A stretch of DNA of 64,000 bases. It comes from Roseovarius litoreus. GTDB taxonomy: Bacteria; Pseudomonadota; Alphaproteobacteria; Rhodobacterales; Rhodobacteraceae. Location of the stretch: positions 372,001 to 436,000 of the forward strand of contig NZ_FRCB01000001.1 of NCBI RefSeq assembly GCF_900142765.1, read 5' to 3'. The position numbers and the translations under genes were made by a program. Position 1 is the stretch's first letter. Each line of letters opens with the position of its first letter. Below the pieces are notes generated by a model. It was not told where the DNA came from. It saw only the letters and a list, made by a program, of their open reading frames with translations, and did no database searches. Below, one piece after another: positions 17,458 through 28,912 of the stretch.

Positions 17458-19497
<2,040 letters not shown>

Positions 19498-19666
19498 CCT
19501 TCCGATAGCAAACGCTATCTCTGTCGCATGATGAGAAACCTTCGTGTGCTTGTTTCCGTGCCACGAACGATCCAGAACAAAACCTAGATATTGTCTGCCC
19601 GATGCCCCAGTTGTGCCCGATTTTCCGGGGATACCGGTATCTGTCAAAGAATTAGAGGTAACGAGC

Positions 19667-20572
19667 ATGGATCGTCTTACTGAAATGGAGGCCTTCGCAA
19701 CGGTCGTGGACCAAGGTGGTTTCACGGACGCTGCGCGCAAGATGGGCATTTCGAAATCAGCCGTGTCCAAACACGTCTCATCGCTTGAGGCTCGGCTTGG
19801 CGCCCGCCTTCTGAACAGAACGACACGCCGCGTCAGCCCGACAGAAATCGGTCTAGCCTATTACGACCGCGCCTTGCGCGTTCTGAACGATGCTGGCGAG
19901 GCGGATGCTTTGGTCAGTTCCATGCAATCGGCGCCTTCGGGCCTGCTGCGCATATCGGTCGCAACCGATTTCGGCGTCAATCATCTGAGCCCGGTTCTGG
20001 GTGGTTTCCTCGAGGAATTCCCGGATATCTCGGTCAACATGGTGCTGAACAACCGCTATGTCGAGCTGATCTCGGAAGGGTTCGACATGGCCGTGCGGAT
20101 CGGCGAGCTGGAAGACAGCAGCCTGCGTGCCCGCAAGCTGACCGAAACCACGAAGCGCATGATCGCCAGCCCCGCCTATCTTCAGAAATACGGGCGCCCG
20201 GCCAAGATCGACGATCTGAACGAACACAGGCTCCTGCATTACACCAGTCAGGCCAACGGCTCGGTTTGGAAGCTGACGGCACCGTCCGGCGAGAAACGTC
20301 AGGTCCGCACCGCGGGCGGGCTGTCGGTGAATGACGGGCAGTCGCTTCTCAATGCCGCCATTTCCGGGCTCGGGATCGCGTACCTTCCCAGCTTTCTTTA
20401 TGCCAAGGCGATGCAGGATGGGCTGGTCGAGGATGTCATTCCCGATCTGCCAGTCGAGACGCAGGGCATCTATGCCGTCTATCCGCCCGGCCGGTTCACC
20501 CAGCCAAAGGTACGCGCCTTCATCGACTTCCTAGTCCATGCCTTTGCAGACAAAGGCCCGAACGACTGGTAA
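19667..20572 (+). CDS. LysR-family transcriptional regulator
   Basis: A 301-residue LysR-type regulator. The winged helix-turn-helix covers about residues 1-60 (MEAFATVVDQGGFTDAARKM, then ISKSAVSKHVSSLEARLG), followed by an effector domain starting PSGLLRISVATDFG. The ATG at 19667 gives the standard MDRLTEMEAF start with AGAGG upstream; an earlier ATG at 19544 is ignored. It belongs to the CrgA/DmlR-like group with a SxFxxAA-type helix. Targets are unknown. The FMN reductase gene 168 nt downstream is one candidate. Confidence 0.9.
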   Translation: MDRLTEMEAFATVVDQGGFTDAARKMGISKSAVSKHVSSLEARLGARLLNRTTRRVSPTEIGLAYYDRALRVLNDAGEADALVSSMQSAPSGLLRISVATDFGVNHLSPVLGGFLEEFPDISVNMVLNNRYVELISEGFDMAVRIGELEDSSLRARKLTETTKRMIASPAYLQKYGRPAKIDDLNEHRLLHYTSQANGSVWKLTAPSGEKRQVRTAGGLSVNDGQSLLNAAISGLGIAYLPSFLYAKAMQDGLVEDVIPDLPVETQGIYAVYPPGRFTQPKVRAFIDFLVHAFADKGPNDW

Positions 20573-20740
20573 GACATTCCTCCCGCCAAGACATGGCCAA
20601 CTTACCCCGGACGCATCCCGCGCCCGGGGCTTTTCTGGTTGACCCGAACCGCACATCGCATGTGCATTCTGTGCTGTTGCCTTGCTGCGGGATCGTGCCA
20701 AGTTGAGGGCCAGCAACGTAACGTGCAAAAGGGGAAATAG

Positions 20741-21280
20741 ATGTCCAGCCCGACGCTTCTGACGATCTGCGGCTCATTGCGCAAAGGATCTTTCAACCGA
20801 ATGCTGCTCAAGGAAGCCCAGGCGGCATTCGGCCCTGCCGAAACGCTGGAGGCCGATCTCAACCTGCCGCTTTACGACGGTGACCTCGAGGAGGCCGAAG
20901 GCGTGCCGCAGGCGGTCAAGACCCTTGCGCAGCAGGTGCGGGACGCGGATGCTGTCGTGATCTCGTCGCCGGAATACAACAAGGGTATCACCGGCGTTCT
21001 GAAAAACGCGCTCGACTGGATCAGCCGGGTCGAAGGGATGCCGTTCAAGGACAAGCCCACCGTGGTGATGTCGGCCAATGCCGGACGGACCGGGGGGGAG
21101 ACCGGGCAATTCATGGTGCTGAGCTGCCTTACCCCTTTGCAAGCTCTTGTTTTGCCGGGACAAATGCTGTGCGTGGCGGCGGCTGGAAAGGAATTCGACG
21201 ACAGTGGGGCGCTGACGAATGAGCATTACCTCAAGGTGTTGGCCACGCGCATGGAGGCGCTGCGCGCCGCTGTGACTTAG
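20741..21280 (+). CDS. NADPH-dependent FMN reductase / quinone reductase (ChrR/WrbA-like flavodoxin fold)
   Basis: A 179-residue flavodoxin-like oxidoreductase. It opens with LLTICGSLRKGSFNRMLLKE, the FMN-phosphate loop, and has the signature SPEYNKGITGVLKNALDWIS near residues 83-102, typical of NADPH:quinone or azo/chromate reductases (ChrR, YieF). Likely a cytosolic enzyme for two-electron reduction of quinones, against redox stress. AAAAGGGG lies upstream of the ATG. It follows a LysR gene in the same direction. Confidence 0.87.
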   Translation: MSSPTLLTICGSLRKGSFNRMLLKEAQAAFGPAETLEADLNLPLYDGDLEEAEGVPQAVKTLAQQVRDADAVVISSPEYNKGITGVLKNALDWISRVEGMPFKDKPTVVMSANAGRTGGETGQFMVLSCLTPLQALVLPGQMLCVAAAGKEFDDSGALTNEHYLKVLATRMEALRAAVT

Positions 21281-21490
21281 GCGGAATTTCCATTTCAAAA
21301 CAAAGGGTTGCGACTTCCGGTAGAGAGGATGATGGTCTGCTGACTGCCATTGTGCTCGTGCCGGAAGATAGCGGCAAAAAGCGATGGTCCAACCGATATC
21401 CTTGAGTGCTGATGTCGGATGCAAGAAGGCCGTTGGCGCCCACCGCACTTCAGGATTGTTCCTTTTATGTCAGTGGGTTAACTTGCCGTC

Positions 21491-22285
21491 ATGAGCCAGC
21501 CGATACATATGATCCCTGACGTGATCGATCCTGCCCGCGCGAGGGCGATGCAGGTGGCGCTTGGGCTTGACGGGACGATCCAGAGCGGCGATGCCCTGCC
21601 GCCTTTTTTCCATCAGCTGTATTTCTGGGACCCGCAACCCCCTGAAAACCTTGGAAGAGATGGGCATCCGAAGGTGGGCGGGCTGATCCCGGATATGGGT
21701 CTGCCACGCAGGATGTGGGCCGGGGGCGAGATGCAATTCCATGCGCCCCTGCGCGCGGGAATTACCGCCAAACGATTGACATATATGGAAAATTCCCAAC
21801 ACAAGCAGGGGCGCAGCGGGCCGCTTGGGTTTGTCACGCTACGCCATGAGATCTGGCAGGACGACATCCTGTGCCTCACCGACCGGCAAGACCTTGTCTA
21901 TCGCGAAGACCCGAACCCGAACGCCGCCAAACCGACCCCGCCGGACGCCGCGAAAGACGAGGAAATCTGCGAGACCCGCAGCTTCGACAGCACCCTGCTT
22001 TTTCGCTATTCCGCGCTGACATTCAACGGGCATCGCATCCACTATGATATTGATTACACGAAAGAAATCGAAGGATATGCGGGGCTGGTGGTGCATGGTC
22101 CGCTGCTGGCTCAACTGCTGATGCTGCTGGCCGAACGCGAGCTTGGCGGACTGTCCTCTTTTGCCTTCCGGGCCACGGCCCCGCTGATGCATTTCGAGAC
22201 TGCCGAGCTGTGCTGGCGCTCGGATGGGAGGGCATGGGTGCGCGGTCCGGACGGGCGGCAATGCATGGAGGCGACGGCCCGCTGA
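21491..22285 (+). CDS. MaoC/HTD2-like hydratase-dehydratase (FAS1-like dehydratase domain)
   Basis: A 264-residue double-hotdog protein like fungal HTD2 and mesaconyl-C4-CoA hydratase, which dehydrate or hydrate acyl thioesters. The N-terminal half has PPFFHQLYFWDPQPPENLG and a RMWAGGEMQFHAPLRAG stretch. The C-terminal hotdog has FNGHRIHYDIDY, in which His and Asp fit the MaoC hydratase dyad, then GLVVHGPLLAQLLM. Mesaconyl-CoA hydration would suit glyoxylate or methylaspartate-type assimilation, but no pathway neighbours are present. Start at 21491; the ribosome site is weak. Confidence 0.75.
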   Translation: MSQPIHMIPDVIDPARARAMQVALGLDGTIQSGDALPPFFHQLYFWDPQPPENLGRDGHPKVGGLIPDMGLPRRMWAGGEMQFHAPLRAGITAKRLTYMENSQHKQGRSGPLGFVTLRHEIWQDDILCLTDRQDLVYREDPNPNAAKPTPPDAAKDEEICETRSFDSTLLFRYSALTFNGHRIHYDIDYTKEIEGYAGLVVHGPLLAQLLMLLAERELGGLSSFAFRATAPLMHFETAELCWRSDGRAWVRGPDGRQCMEATAR

Positions 22286-22375
22286 TTTGGTACAGGCCGT
22301 ACGAAACCTACGCGCGTTTAGGACGAAACCCGGCTCGATCCCCCGAATTTGTGTCCATCCCGTACACAAACCGGC

Positions 22376-23407
22376 CTAGAGCGACGCCTCGGGGCGGAAA
22401 TCGGGGGGGATATTGTCGACCCCGTCGAGCACAAGATCGGCCATCACCTGCGCCACTTTGGGCGCCATGCCGAAGCCGATCTTGAAGCCGCCATTGGCGA
22501 TGAACTGACCCTCATGCAGCGGGTGCGCCCCGAGCATCGGCGCGCGCGACCGGGTGCGCGGGCGCACCCCGGCCCATCGTTCGATCACCGGCGCATCGCG
22601 CAGGGCCAGAACGGCGGCGCGGGCGCGGGCGATCACGGCGTCAAGCTGCTCGTCGGTGGTGGCGGGATCGTCATAGTCACGCTCGGAGGTGGAGCCGATG
22701 GCGGTGGTGCCGTCCTCATGCGGGACGATATGCACCGTGTCGGCGAAAAGCTGCGGCTGCTCCGGCGCGGCATGGGCCAGCACGGCGCCCTGCCCCTTGA
22801 CCCCGTTGCCGACCATGCGCCCGCGATGGGCCGTCAGCGCGTCGAGGTCGGCCACCCCGGTGGCCCAGACGACAGAGCCGGAGAGAGCACCCTCGGCCAG
22901 CACCTTGCCGCCGCGCGCGGTGATCGCGGCGGCAAGTGCTGCACAGGCGCGGCGCGGATGCAGACGCGCGGTGAGCGTGTCGCGAATGAGCCAGCCGGTC
23001 GGGGTGAGCGGCGCCCAGTCGAGCGTGTCGGCGCGGATCACCTCCCAGTCGGCCTGCCCCTGCCAGAGGGTGCGCGCGCCGTTCGCACGGGCGCGGGCCA
23101 GATGCAGGGCGTGATCGTCGGGCACGGGCTGCAACCGGCCAAGCCGCGCATAGCCGGGCGAGAAGCCCGAGGCGTCCTGCACGCCCGCCCAGAAATCTTC
23201 GGCCATCATCAGGCTGTCGAACTGGAACGCCTTCTTGTCGTTCCAGTTTTCCGGCACATGCGGCGCAAGCGCGCCCACGACGCCACCCGAAGCGCCCGCA
23301 CCCGGCCCATGCGGGTCGATCACCTGCACCGAGACGCCACGGCCAAGGCAGGCCCATGCCACCGAGAGGCCGAAAATGCCCGCGCCCATCACCGTCACGT
23401 CCGCCAT
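22376..23407 (-). CDS. FAD-dependent oxidoreductase, stand-alone MnmC oxidase-domain homologue
   Basis: A 343-residue DAO-family flavoprotein with VTVMGAGIFGLSVAWACLG at the N-terminus and a C-terminal WAGVRPRTRSRAPMLG block with NGGFKIGFG, close to the FAD domain of MnmC. In E. coli this domain oxidatively removes the carboxymethyl group of cmnm5U34 in tRNA and is fused to the methyltransferase MnmD. Here the two halves are separate divergent genes 118 nt apart. The ATG at 23407 is preferred over 23413 because AAGGGA then has normal spacing. It could instead be a D-amino acid or glycine oxidase; context favours MnmC(o). Confidence 0.72.
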   Translation of the reverse strand: MADVTVMGAGIFGLSVAWACLGRGVSVQVIDPHGPGAGASGGVVGALAPHVPENWNDKKAFQFDSLMMAEDFWAGVQDASGFSPGYARLGRLQPVPDDHALHLARARANGARTLWQGQADWEVIRADTLDWAPLTPTGWLIRDTLTARLHPRRACAALAAAITARGGKVLAEGALSGSVVWATGVADLDALTAHRGRMVGNGVKGQGAVLAHAAPEQPQLFADTVHIVPHEDGTTAIGSTSERDYDDPATTDEQLDAVIARARAAVLALRDAPVIERWAGVRPRTRSRAPMLGAHPLHEGQFIANGGFKIGFGMAPKVAQVMADLVLDGVDNIPPDFRPEASL

Positions 23408-23525
23408 TGCCATTCCCTTGCGCCACAGCCATTGTCGAGGCGGTTATGGCACAGGGGGGCGGCGCTGCCCACCGGCTGAGAACGCGGGCGGGCGCAAAAA
23501 CGCAGTCCGAGAGCGGAACGGGATC

Positions 23526-24203
23526 ATGGACGAGCGCAAGGCGGAACTGGAATGGCGCGAGGGCGGTGTCCCGGTCTCGATGCGGTTCGACGATCCCTAT
23601 TACAGCCTGGAGAACGGGCTGGAGGAAACCCGGCATGTGTTCCTGGGGGGCAATGACCTGCCGGAGCGGTTTCGGGACGGGTTTCATGTGGCGGAGCTGG
23701 GATTCGGGACCGGGCTGAACCTGCTGACCACGCTTGCGGAATGGCGCGAGGCGGGCATCGGGGGCGTGCTGCGCTTCACCAGTTTCGAGGCGTTTCCGAT
23801 GGCGGCGGATGACATGATCCGCGCGCAGGCAGGCTTTGCCGAGTTGGCCGGGATCGCCGCCGAGCTTGCCGGCCATTGGCAGGCCGGCGCGCGACAGCTG
23901 CGCCTGCCCGATCTGGAGTTTCACCTGATCGAGGGCGATGCGCGCGAGACGCTGCGCGCATGGGACGGCCACGCGGACGCATGGTATCTGGACGGGTTTT
24001 CACCCGCGAAGAACCCTGAATTGTGGGAGCCGCGCCTGATGCGGGAGGTGTTCGCGCATACGGCACCGGATGGCACGGCCGCGAGCTATACCGCCGCAGG
24101 CTTCGTGCGCCGGGGTCTGCAGGATGCGGGGTTTGCAGTCAGCCGCGTGCCGGGATATGGCCGCAAGAGGCACATGACACGTGCCGTGAAAGGCCCCTCA
24201 TGA
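23526..24203 (+). CDS. mnmD: tRNA (mnm5s2U34) methyltransferase MnmD
   Basis: A 225-residue SAM methyltransferase that converts nm5(s2)U34 to mnm5(s2)U34 in the wobble position of several tRNAs. It shows SMRFDDPYYSLENGLEETRH, SAM motif VAELGFGTGLNLLTTL, and the catalytic-loop block WYLDGFSPAKNPELW. It corresponds to the N-terminal domain of the fused E. coli MnmC. It is divergent from the FAD oxidase-domain gene and overlaps the following transporter gene (ATGA). Confidence 0.9.
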   Translation: MDERKAELEWREGGVPVSMRFDDPYYSLENGLEETRHVFLGGNDLPERFRDGFHVAELGFGTGLNLLTTLAEWREAGIGGVLRFTSFEAFPMAADDMIRAQAGFAELAGIAAELAGHWQAGARQLRLPDLEFHLIEGDARETLRAWDGHADAWYLDGFSPAKNPELWEPRLMREVFAHTAPDGTAASYTAAGFVRRGLQDAGFAVSRVPGYGRKRHMTRAVKGPS

Positions 24204-25066
24204 CCGAACAGAACACCCGCCTCGGCATTTTGCTGATGGTGGCGACCACTTTCATTTTCGCCGTGCAGGACGGCATTTCGCGCCATCTGGCGGGGGAATA
24301 CAACGTGCTGATGGTGGTGATGATCCGCTATTGGTTCTTTGCCGCCTTCGTGATCGCCGTGGCGGCGCGCAAGGCTGGCGGCCTTCGCGCGGCGGCAAGG
24401 ACAGAGCAACCGCTGATGCAGGGGTTTCGCGCGCTGCTTCTGGTGACCGAGATCTGCGTGATGATCTTTGGCTTTACCATGCTCGGGCTGGTGGAAAGCC
24501 ACGCGGTCTTTGCCTGCTACCCGCTGCTGATCGCGGCGCTGTCGGGGCCGGTGCTGGGCGAGCGGGTGGGCTGGCGGCGATGGCTGGCGATCGGGGTGGG
24601 GTTCGTCGGGGTGACGATCATCCTCAAGCCGGGATTCGGCGTCTTCCAGATCGAGGCGGCGGTGCCGCTGATGGCGGCGTTGATGTTCGCGCTTTACGGG
24701 TTGCTGACGCGCTATGTGGCGCGCAAGGACAGCGCCGCGACCTCGTTTTTCTGGACCGGAACGGTGGGATCGGTGGCCATGACGGCGGTGGGCCTGTGGT
24801 TCTGGGAGCCGATGAGCCGGCCCGATTGGGTGTGGATGGCGGCCCTGTGCGTGACGGGGGCGCTTGGGCATTACACGCTGATCAAGTGCTACGAGGTGGC
24901 CGAGGCCAGTTCGGTGCAGCCCTTCGCCTATCTGCAGCTGGTCTTTGCCAGCACGCTGGGGATTTTGGTGTTCAGCGAGACGATTGAGATGAACGTCGCG
25001 CTTGGGGCCGCGTTGATCGTGGGGGCGGGGCTGTTCACGCTCTGGCGGCAGAGGCAGGCGCGGTAA
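24200..25066 (+). CDS. DMT-superfamily transporter with two EamA domains
   Basis: A 288-residue membrane protein with ten hydrophobic helices in two EamA repeats (about 8-140 and 150-285), as in metabolite exporters of the drug/metabolite transporter superfamily. Typical features are GILLMVATTFIFAVQDGISR in helix 1 and ALGHYTLIKCYEVAEASSV in the second repeat. The start overlaps the mnmD stop, so the two genes are translationally coupled. The substrate is unknown. Confidence 0.87.
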   Translation: MTEQNTRLGILLMVATTFIFAVQDGISRHLAGEYNVLMVVMIRYWFFAAFVIAVAARKAGGLRAAARTEQPLMQGFRALLLVTEICVMIFGFTMLGLVESHAVFACYPLLIAALSGPVLGERVGWRRWLAIGVGFVGVTIILKPGFGVFQIEAAVPLMAALMFALYGLLTRYVARKDSAATSFFWTGTVGSVAMTAVGLWFWEPMSRPDWVWMAALCVTGALGHYTLIKCYEVAEASSVQPFAYLQLVFASTLGILVFSETIEMNVALGAALIVGAGLFTLWRQRQAR

Positions 25067-25130
25067 GGGTGTTGCGATAAAGTCCTGCGGCAGTTTGCCC
25101 GGGTTCACAGAGGCGTGATCGCACGGCATA

Positions 25131-25147
25131 ACCTTCCGGCACTGGAA
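25131..25147. promoter_or_regulatory. Weak CueR/HmrR-like dyad upstream of the DUF2946 gene
   Basis: ACCTTCCGGCACTGGAA holds TTCC-N6-GGAA, close to the copper-responsive MerR-family site CCTTCC-N7-GGAAGG but one base short in the centre and degenerate on the right arm. It is about 40 nt before the start of the first of two probably copper-linked genes. It should be treated as tentative. Confidence 0.3.
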
Positions 25148-25188
25148 CCCTGGCCAATCCCGGCCCGGTCAGCAGAGGGGCGGCGAGG

Positions 25189-25563
25189 ATGACGCGGCGC
25201 GAGCGACAGGACCGGACGGGTCTGCGCGGCCTGATGGCCGTGCTGCTTGGGCTGGTGCTGATGCTGCGGCTGATCGCGGCGCCCATCGTGGTGAGCGCGC
25301 CTCATCCCGACGTGATCGCGATCTGTTCGGGCGGCGGGGTCTATTACATTACGCTTGACGGTGAGCCGGTGGGCGGTGACGTCCCCGAAAGCGATCCCTG
25401 CCCCTATCTGGGGATTCCGCTTGCTCTGGCGGGGCTGGCGGGGCCGGTTCTGCCGCCGGCGGAGCACATCACACGCCTTACGACCCCGGCCAGTGCCGAA
25501 AGCCTTGTTCCCGGCCAGACCGCACAAGCCTATGGCGCGCGCGCGCCGCCTGTCCCTGCCTGA
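25189..25563 (+). CDS. DUF2946-like small exported protein, possibly copper-related
   Basis: A 124-residue protein with one N-terminal membrane segment or signal (LMAVLLGLVLMLRLIAAPIV, about residues 15-34). The rest is extracytoplasmic and has the spaced cysteines of DUF2946 proteins: AICSGGGVYYITLDGEP, then ESDPCPYLGI. Many DUF2946 genes lie beside copper-homeostasis genes, and the next gene here encodes a Met/His-rich protein. The second CxxC-type cysteine common in the family (PCPxC) is missing. Function is unknown. Confidence 0.6.
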   Translation: MTRRERQDRTGLRGLMAVLLGLVLMLRLIAAPIVVSAPHPDVIAICSGGGVYYITLDGEPVGGDVPESDPCPYLGIPLALAGLAGPVLPPAEHITRLTTPASAESLVPGQTAQAYGARAPPVPA

Positions 25564-25638
25564 CACTTAGCCGAACCACAAAGACAGGATTGCGGGCGCC
25601 CCACGGTATGAGGGCAGCCCGGCACAAGGGATATGAGA

Positions 25639-26769
25639 ATGACACGAAACTGGATGATGGCCCTCGCCATGGGTGCGGGGCTGATGACGAGTGCGGGCGC
25701 TGCACAGGCGCAGATGATGGACCATGGCGATGGCACGATGATGCACGAGGCCAAGGACAAGCCGGGGATGCATATGCATATGCAGATGCATGGCCCGATC
25801 GGGGTGATGGGCCGGCACCTGATGCCCGAGGGCAAGGTGATGCTGGGCTACAGCTTTGGCATGATGCAGATGGACGGGCTGGCCACCGGGACGTCCCGGC
25901 TGGACCCCACGGTTGCGGCTACGACCGTGCCGAACAGGTTTTTCGGACTGCCGATGCAGCCGCCGACCCTGCGGGTGATCCCGGAAGAAATGGACATGCA
26001 GATGCATATGTTCAGCGCGATGTATGGCGCGTCGGACAGGGTCACGCTGATGGCGATGGTGCCCTATATCGAGAAATCCATGACGGCGACGACCTATGCG
26101 GGGCCGGCGGGGACGCGGATTCTGGGCAGCAACAAGATGCGCTCCGAAGGTCTGGGCGATATCACGGTCGGTGCGGTGATCGGCCTCTACAAACAGGGGC
26201 GCACATCGCTGAATATGGGAATTGGCGCGAGCCTGCCCACCGGGTCGATCTCGGAGACGGGCCGCATGCTCAGCCCGATGGGCACGACGCCCGAGATGCG
26301 CATGGCCTATGGGATGCAATTGGGATCGGGGACACTCGACCTGAAACCGTCGCTCACATGGACCAGCGGCAAGGGGCGGCTGAACTGGGGTGCACAGGTC
26401 AGCGGCGTGATCCGGTCAGGCGACAATTCGGCGGGCTACACGCTTGGGGATGTGGCGTCGGTCACTGCCTGGGCGAGCTACAAGCCGTCGCCGTGGTTCA
26501 GCTATTCGGCGCGGCTGGAGGCCACAACCCAGGGCCGCATCCGGGGGATCGATCCGTTCATTCGCGGCCCGATGCCGGGCAGCGACCCGGCCAATTATGG
26601 CGGCGAGACGGTGACCGCCTATCTGGGTGCGGAGCTGACCCCGCCAAGCGGCGCGCTGAAAGGCCATCGGATCGGAATGGAGGTCGGCCTGCCAGCCTAT
26701 CAGAAGGTGAATGGCGTACAGCTGAGGCGCGACTGGTCGGCGATGGTGTCCTGGCGCAAGGCGTTCTGA
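25639..26769 (+). CDS. Met/His-rich envelope protein, probable outer-membrane beta-barrel (copper-linked?)
   Basis: A 376-residue exported protein with signal WMMALAMGAGLMTSAGAAQA (about residues 5-24). The mature N-terminus is very rich in Met and His (MMDHGDGTMMHEAKDK, then MHMHMQMHG), a pattern that binds Cu(I). The remainder alternates short hydrophobic strands with Gly/Asp turns and ends in a terminal aromatic (WRKAF), as in outer-membrane barrels. The start at 25639 is preferred to 25633 because AAGGG is then 8 nt away. It follows the DUF2946 gene by 75 nt. It matches 'transporter' proteins annotated near copper genes; transport is unproven. Confidence 0.6.
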   Translation: MTRNWMMALAMGAGLMTSAGAAQAQMMDHGDGTMMHEAKDKPGMHMHMQMHGPIGVMGRHLMPEGKVMLGYSFGMMQMDGLATGTSRLDPTVAATTVPNRFFGLPMQPPTLRVIPEEMDMQMHMFSAMYGASDRVTLMAMVPYIEKSMTATTYAGPAGTRILGSNKMRSEGLGDITVGAVIGLYKQGRTSLNMGIGASLPTGSISETGRMLSPMGTTPEMRMAYGMQLGSGTLDLKPSLTWTSGKGRLNWGAQVSGVIRSGDNSAGYTLGDVASVTAWASYKPSPWFSYSARLEATTQGRIRGIDPFIRGPMPGSDPANYGGETVTAYLGAELTPPSGALKGHRIGMEVGLPAYQKVNGVQLRRDWSAMVSWRKAF

Positions 26770-26780
26770 GGCGCGATCAC

Positions 26781-28739
26781 TCAATCGGACGGGGGGCGCA
26801 GGGTGTCCCCCGTCAATTCCTGCGAGAACGGCACCGGATGGGGTGGCTTGCCCAGACGGGCGCGATAGACGGGCAGGCTTTCGGCGACGCGCATGACGTA
26901 ATTGCGGGTCTCGCGGAAGGGAATGTGCTCGATCCAGTCGATCACGTCCATGTCGCCCTTGCGCGGATCGCCACGATCCTCCATCCAGCTGGTCGGACGA
27001 CCGGGGCCGGCGTTGTAGCCCGCCGACATCATCACGACATTGCCGCCAAAGGTTCGGGCGAGACCGGCGAGATAGACATCGCCAAGCCGCGCGTTGTAGC
27101 GCCAGTCATTGAGCACGCGCGCATCGCTGTGATCGGTCTCGCCAAGGGCGCGCGCCACGTCCGAGGCGGTGCCGGGCATCAGCTGCATCAGGCCCATGGC
27201 GCCCGCGCCGCTGACCACGCGGTGATCGAATTCGCTTTCGCGGCGGGCGATGGCGAGGGCCAGCTCCATCGGCATCAGCAGATCGAGCTCGGTCATCGGG
27301 TGCAGCGCGTAATAGGGCGCCTCGATCACGATGCCGCGCTGTGCGGCGGCCTTGCCCAGCATGACCTGCAGATGCGGCTGGCCCAGATCGGCCAGCATGT
27401 CGCCCATCTGTCCCAGTCCCTGCCGGTCCTGCGTGGTCGAGAGCTGTACGAAGAGGCGTTCGGCGAGGTTCAACTCGTTCGCGGCCAGCGCCAGAACGGC
27501 GGCCTTGTAGAGCGGGGTCTGCACGAACCCGGCCTGTCGCCATTGGGGCCAGTCCTGCGCCCCGGCGAGGGCGGGATCGGCGGACACCCCGGCCTTTTCG
27601 GCGGCCAGCAGGCCATAAAAGCTGGTCTGATGCTCGGCCCCCTGACGATAGGCGATTTGCGCGGCTTCGGGATCGCCGAGCGCCTCTTGGGCGCGACCGA
27701 TCCAGTATCCCGCACGGCCAAGCGAAATCGGCGAATCCACCGAGGCGCGAAACCGCTGGAAATGGTCGAGCGCCAGAGCCGGATCGCCCAGATAGGTCAT
27801 CGCCAGATAGCCCGAGAGCCATTCCAGATCGGCATAGGACGACCCGCTGACCAGCCCGTGTTGCGCGGCCAGCGCATAGGCGGTCTGGGGGTTGCCGTCG
27901 CGCATCTGCGCCCGCGCCAGATAGCGCCGCCAGCCCGACCATCTGTCAGGCTCGCCCAGACCGATCTCGGCGCGGCTTTGCTTGAGGATGACGGCGATGG
28001 CCTGTTCACTCTCGCCCCGGTCGAGGTGCCGCATGAAGAGCGCATGGGTCAGGAGCGGATCGTCGCGCAGCCGCTCGGGGATGTCGGAGGCGCTGCTTGT
28101 GCCATCCTGAATGGCGGCGCGCAGGCGGGCGACCGTCGCGCGGTCCTCGGGCACCAGAGGCAGCATTTTCTGCACATCGCGCAAGCCGCGCCAGAGCGCC
28201 ATGTCAAGCCGGGTGACATGGTGCTGCGCGAGCAACGGGCCATGCGCTTCGATGAAGGCGTCATGCTGTTCATCGGTGAGATCCATCGTCAGCCAGGCGA
28301 GCGCCAGCGTCGCCTCGGCCTCTCCGATGCGATCCTCGGCCATCAGGACGCGGGCATGGGCCAAAGCGCCGGCGCCGGTCTGGGGCAGGACGCCACCCGA
28401 GAAGAATTGCAGGATCTGCGCGTCGGTGCCGGTGTCGGCCAGCGCCTCTTCGGACTGGCGGCGCAGGTAATCGAGGCCGGGCCACTCGGGATGATCGGAC
28501 AGAAAGGCGAGCACCTCGGCGGGGGTGCCCAGCCCGGCGCTCAGGCGATACCATTCGATCAGCGTCTCGGCGGCGGGGCCGTCGCGGGCGGCAAGGCGCG
28601 CGGCCACGTCCCATCGTCCGCCCTCCATCGCATGAAGGGCGCTGGCCAGCGGGCGCGGGGCTGCGGGCCGCGGATCGGCCGCAAGGGCCGGCGCGGCAAG
28701 ACAGGCCACCCCCAGAACAAGGCAAAGAACGCGCAACAT
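26781..28739 (-). CDS. slt: Soluble lytic murein transglycosylase (Slt family)
   Basis: A 652-residue periplasmic enzyme that cleaves the MurNAc-GlcNAc bond of peptidoglycan, forming 1,6-anhydroMurNAc. A signal peptide ([19 protein letters not shown]) is followed by a long alpha-superhelix, and then the C-terminal goose-lysozyme-like domain with catalytic Glu in [28 protein letters not shown] and VYLAGL. Three possible starts (TTG 28757, ATG 28748, ATG 28739) are in frame. The last gives the cleanest signal and a GGGAA site at 9-nt spacing. It converges with the Met/His-rich protein gene, with 11 nt between stops. Confidence 0.92.
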   Translation of the reverse strand: MLRVLCLVLGVACLAAPALAADPRPAAPRPLASALHAMEGGRWDVAARLAARDGPAAETLIEWYRLSAGLGTPAEVLAFLSDHPEWPGLDYLRRQSEEALADTGTDAQILQFFSGGVLPQTGAGALAHARVLMAEDRIGEAEATLALAWLTMDLTDEQHDAFIEAHGPLLAQHHVTRLDMALWRGLRDVQKMLPLVPEDRATVARLRAAIQDGTSSASDIPERLRDDPLLTHALFMRHLDRGESEQAIAVILKQSRAEIGLGEPDRWSGWRRYLARAQMRDGNPQTAYALAAQHGLVSGSSYADLEWLSGYLAMTYLGDPALALDHFQRFRASVDSPISLGRAGYWIGRAQEALGDPEAAQIAYRQGAEHQTSFYGLLAAEKAGVSADPALAGAQDWPQWRQAGFVQTPLYKAAVLALAANELNLAERLFVQLSTTQDRQGLGQMGDMLADLGQPHLQVMLGKAAAQRGIVIEAPYYALHPMTELDLLMPMELALAIARRESEFDHRVVSGAGAMGLMQLMPGTASDVARALGETDHSDARVLNDWRYNARLGDVYLAGLARTFGGNVVMMSAGYNAGPGRPTSWMEDRGDPRKGDMDVIDWIEHIPFRETRNYVMRVAESLPVYRARLGKPPHPVPFSQELTGDTLRPPSD

Positions 28740-28912
28740 CACTTGCATTTCCCGCAAAGGCGAAGGATAGACAGCGCCAGCCTAAGCCCGCGCGGCGCTG
28801 TCGTCCATTCACAAACTCGGCAGGCTGGCGGACCCTTGCCGGGGCCGCATGCGGATCAAGGCCGGTCGGGAGCCAAGGCCCCGAGGAACGATGGAAACAA
28901 AAGGAGCGTGTC

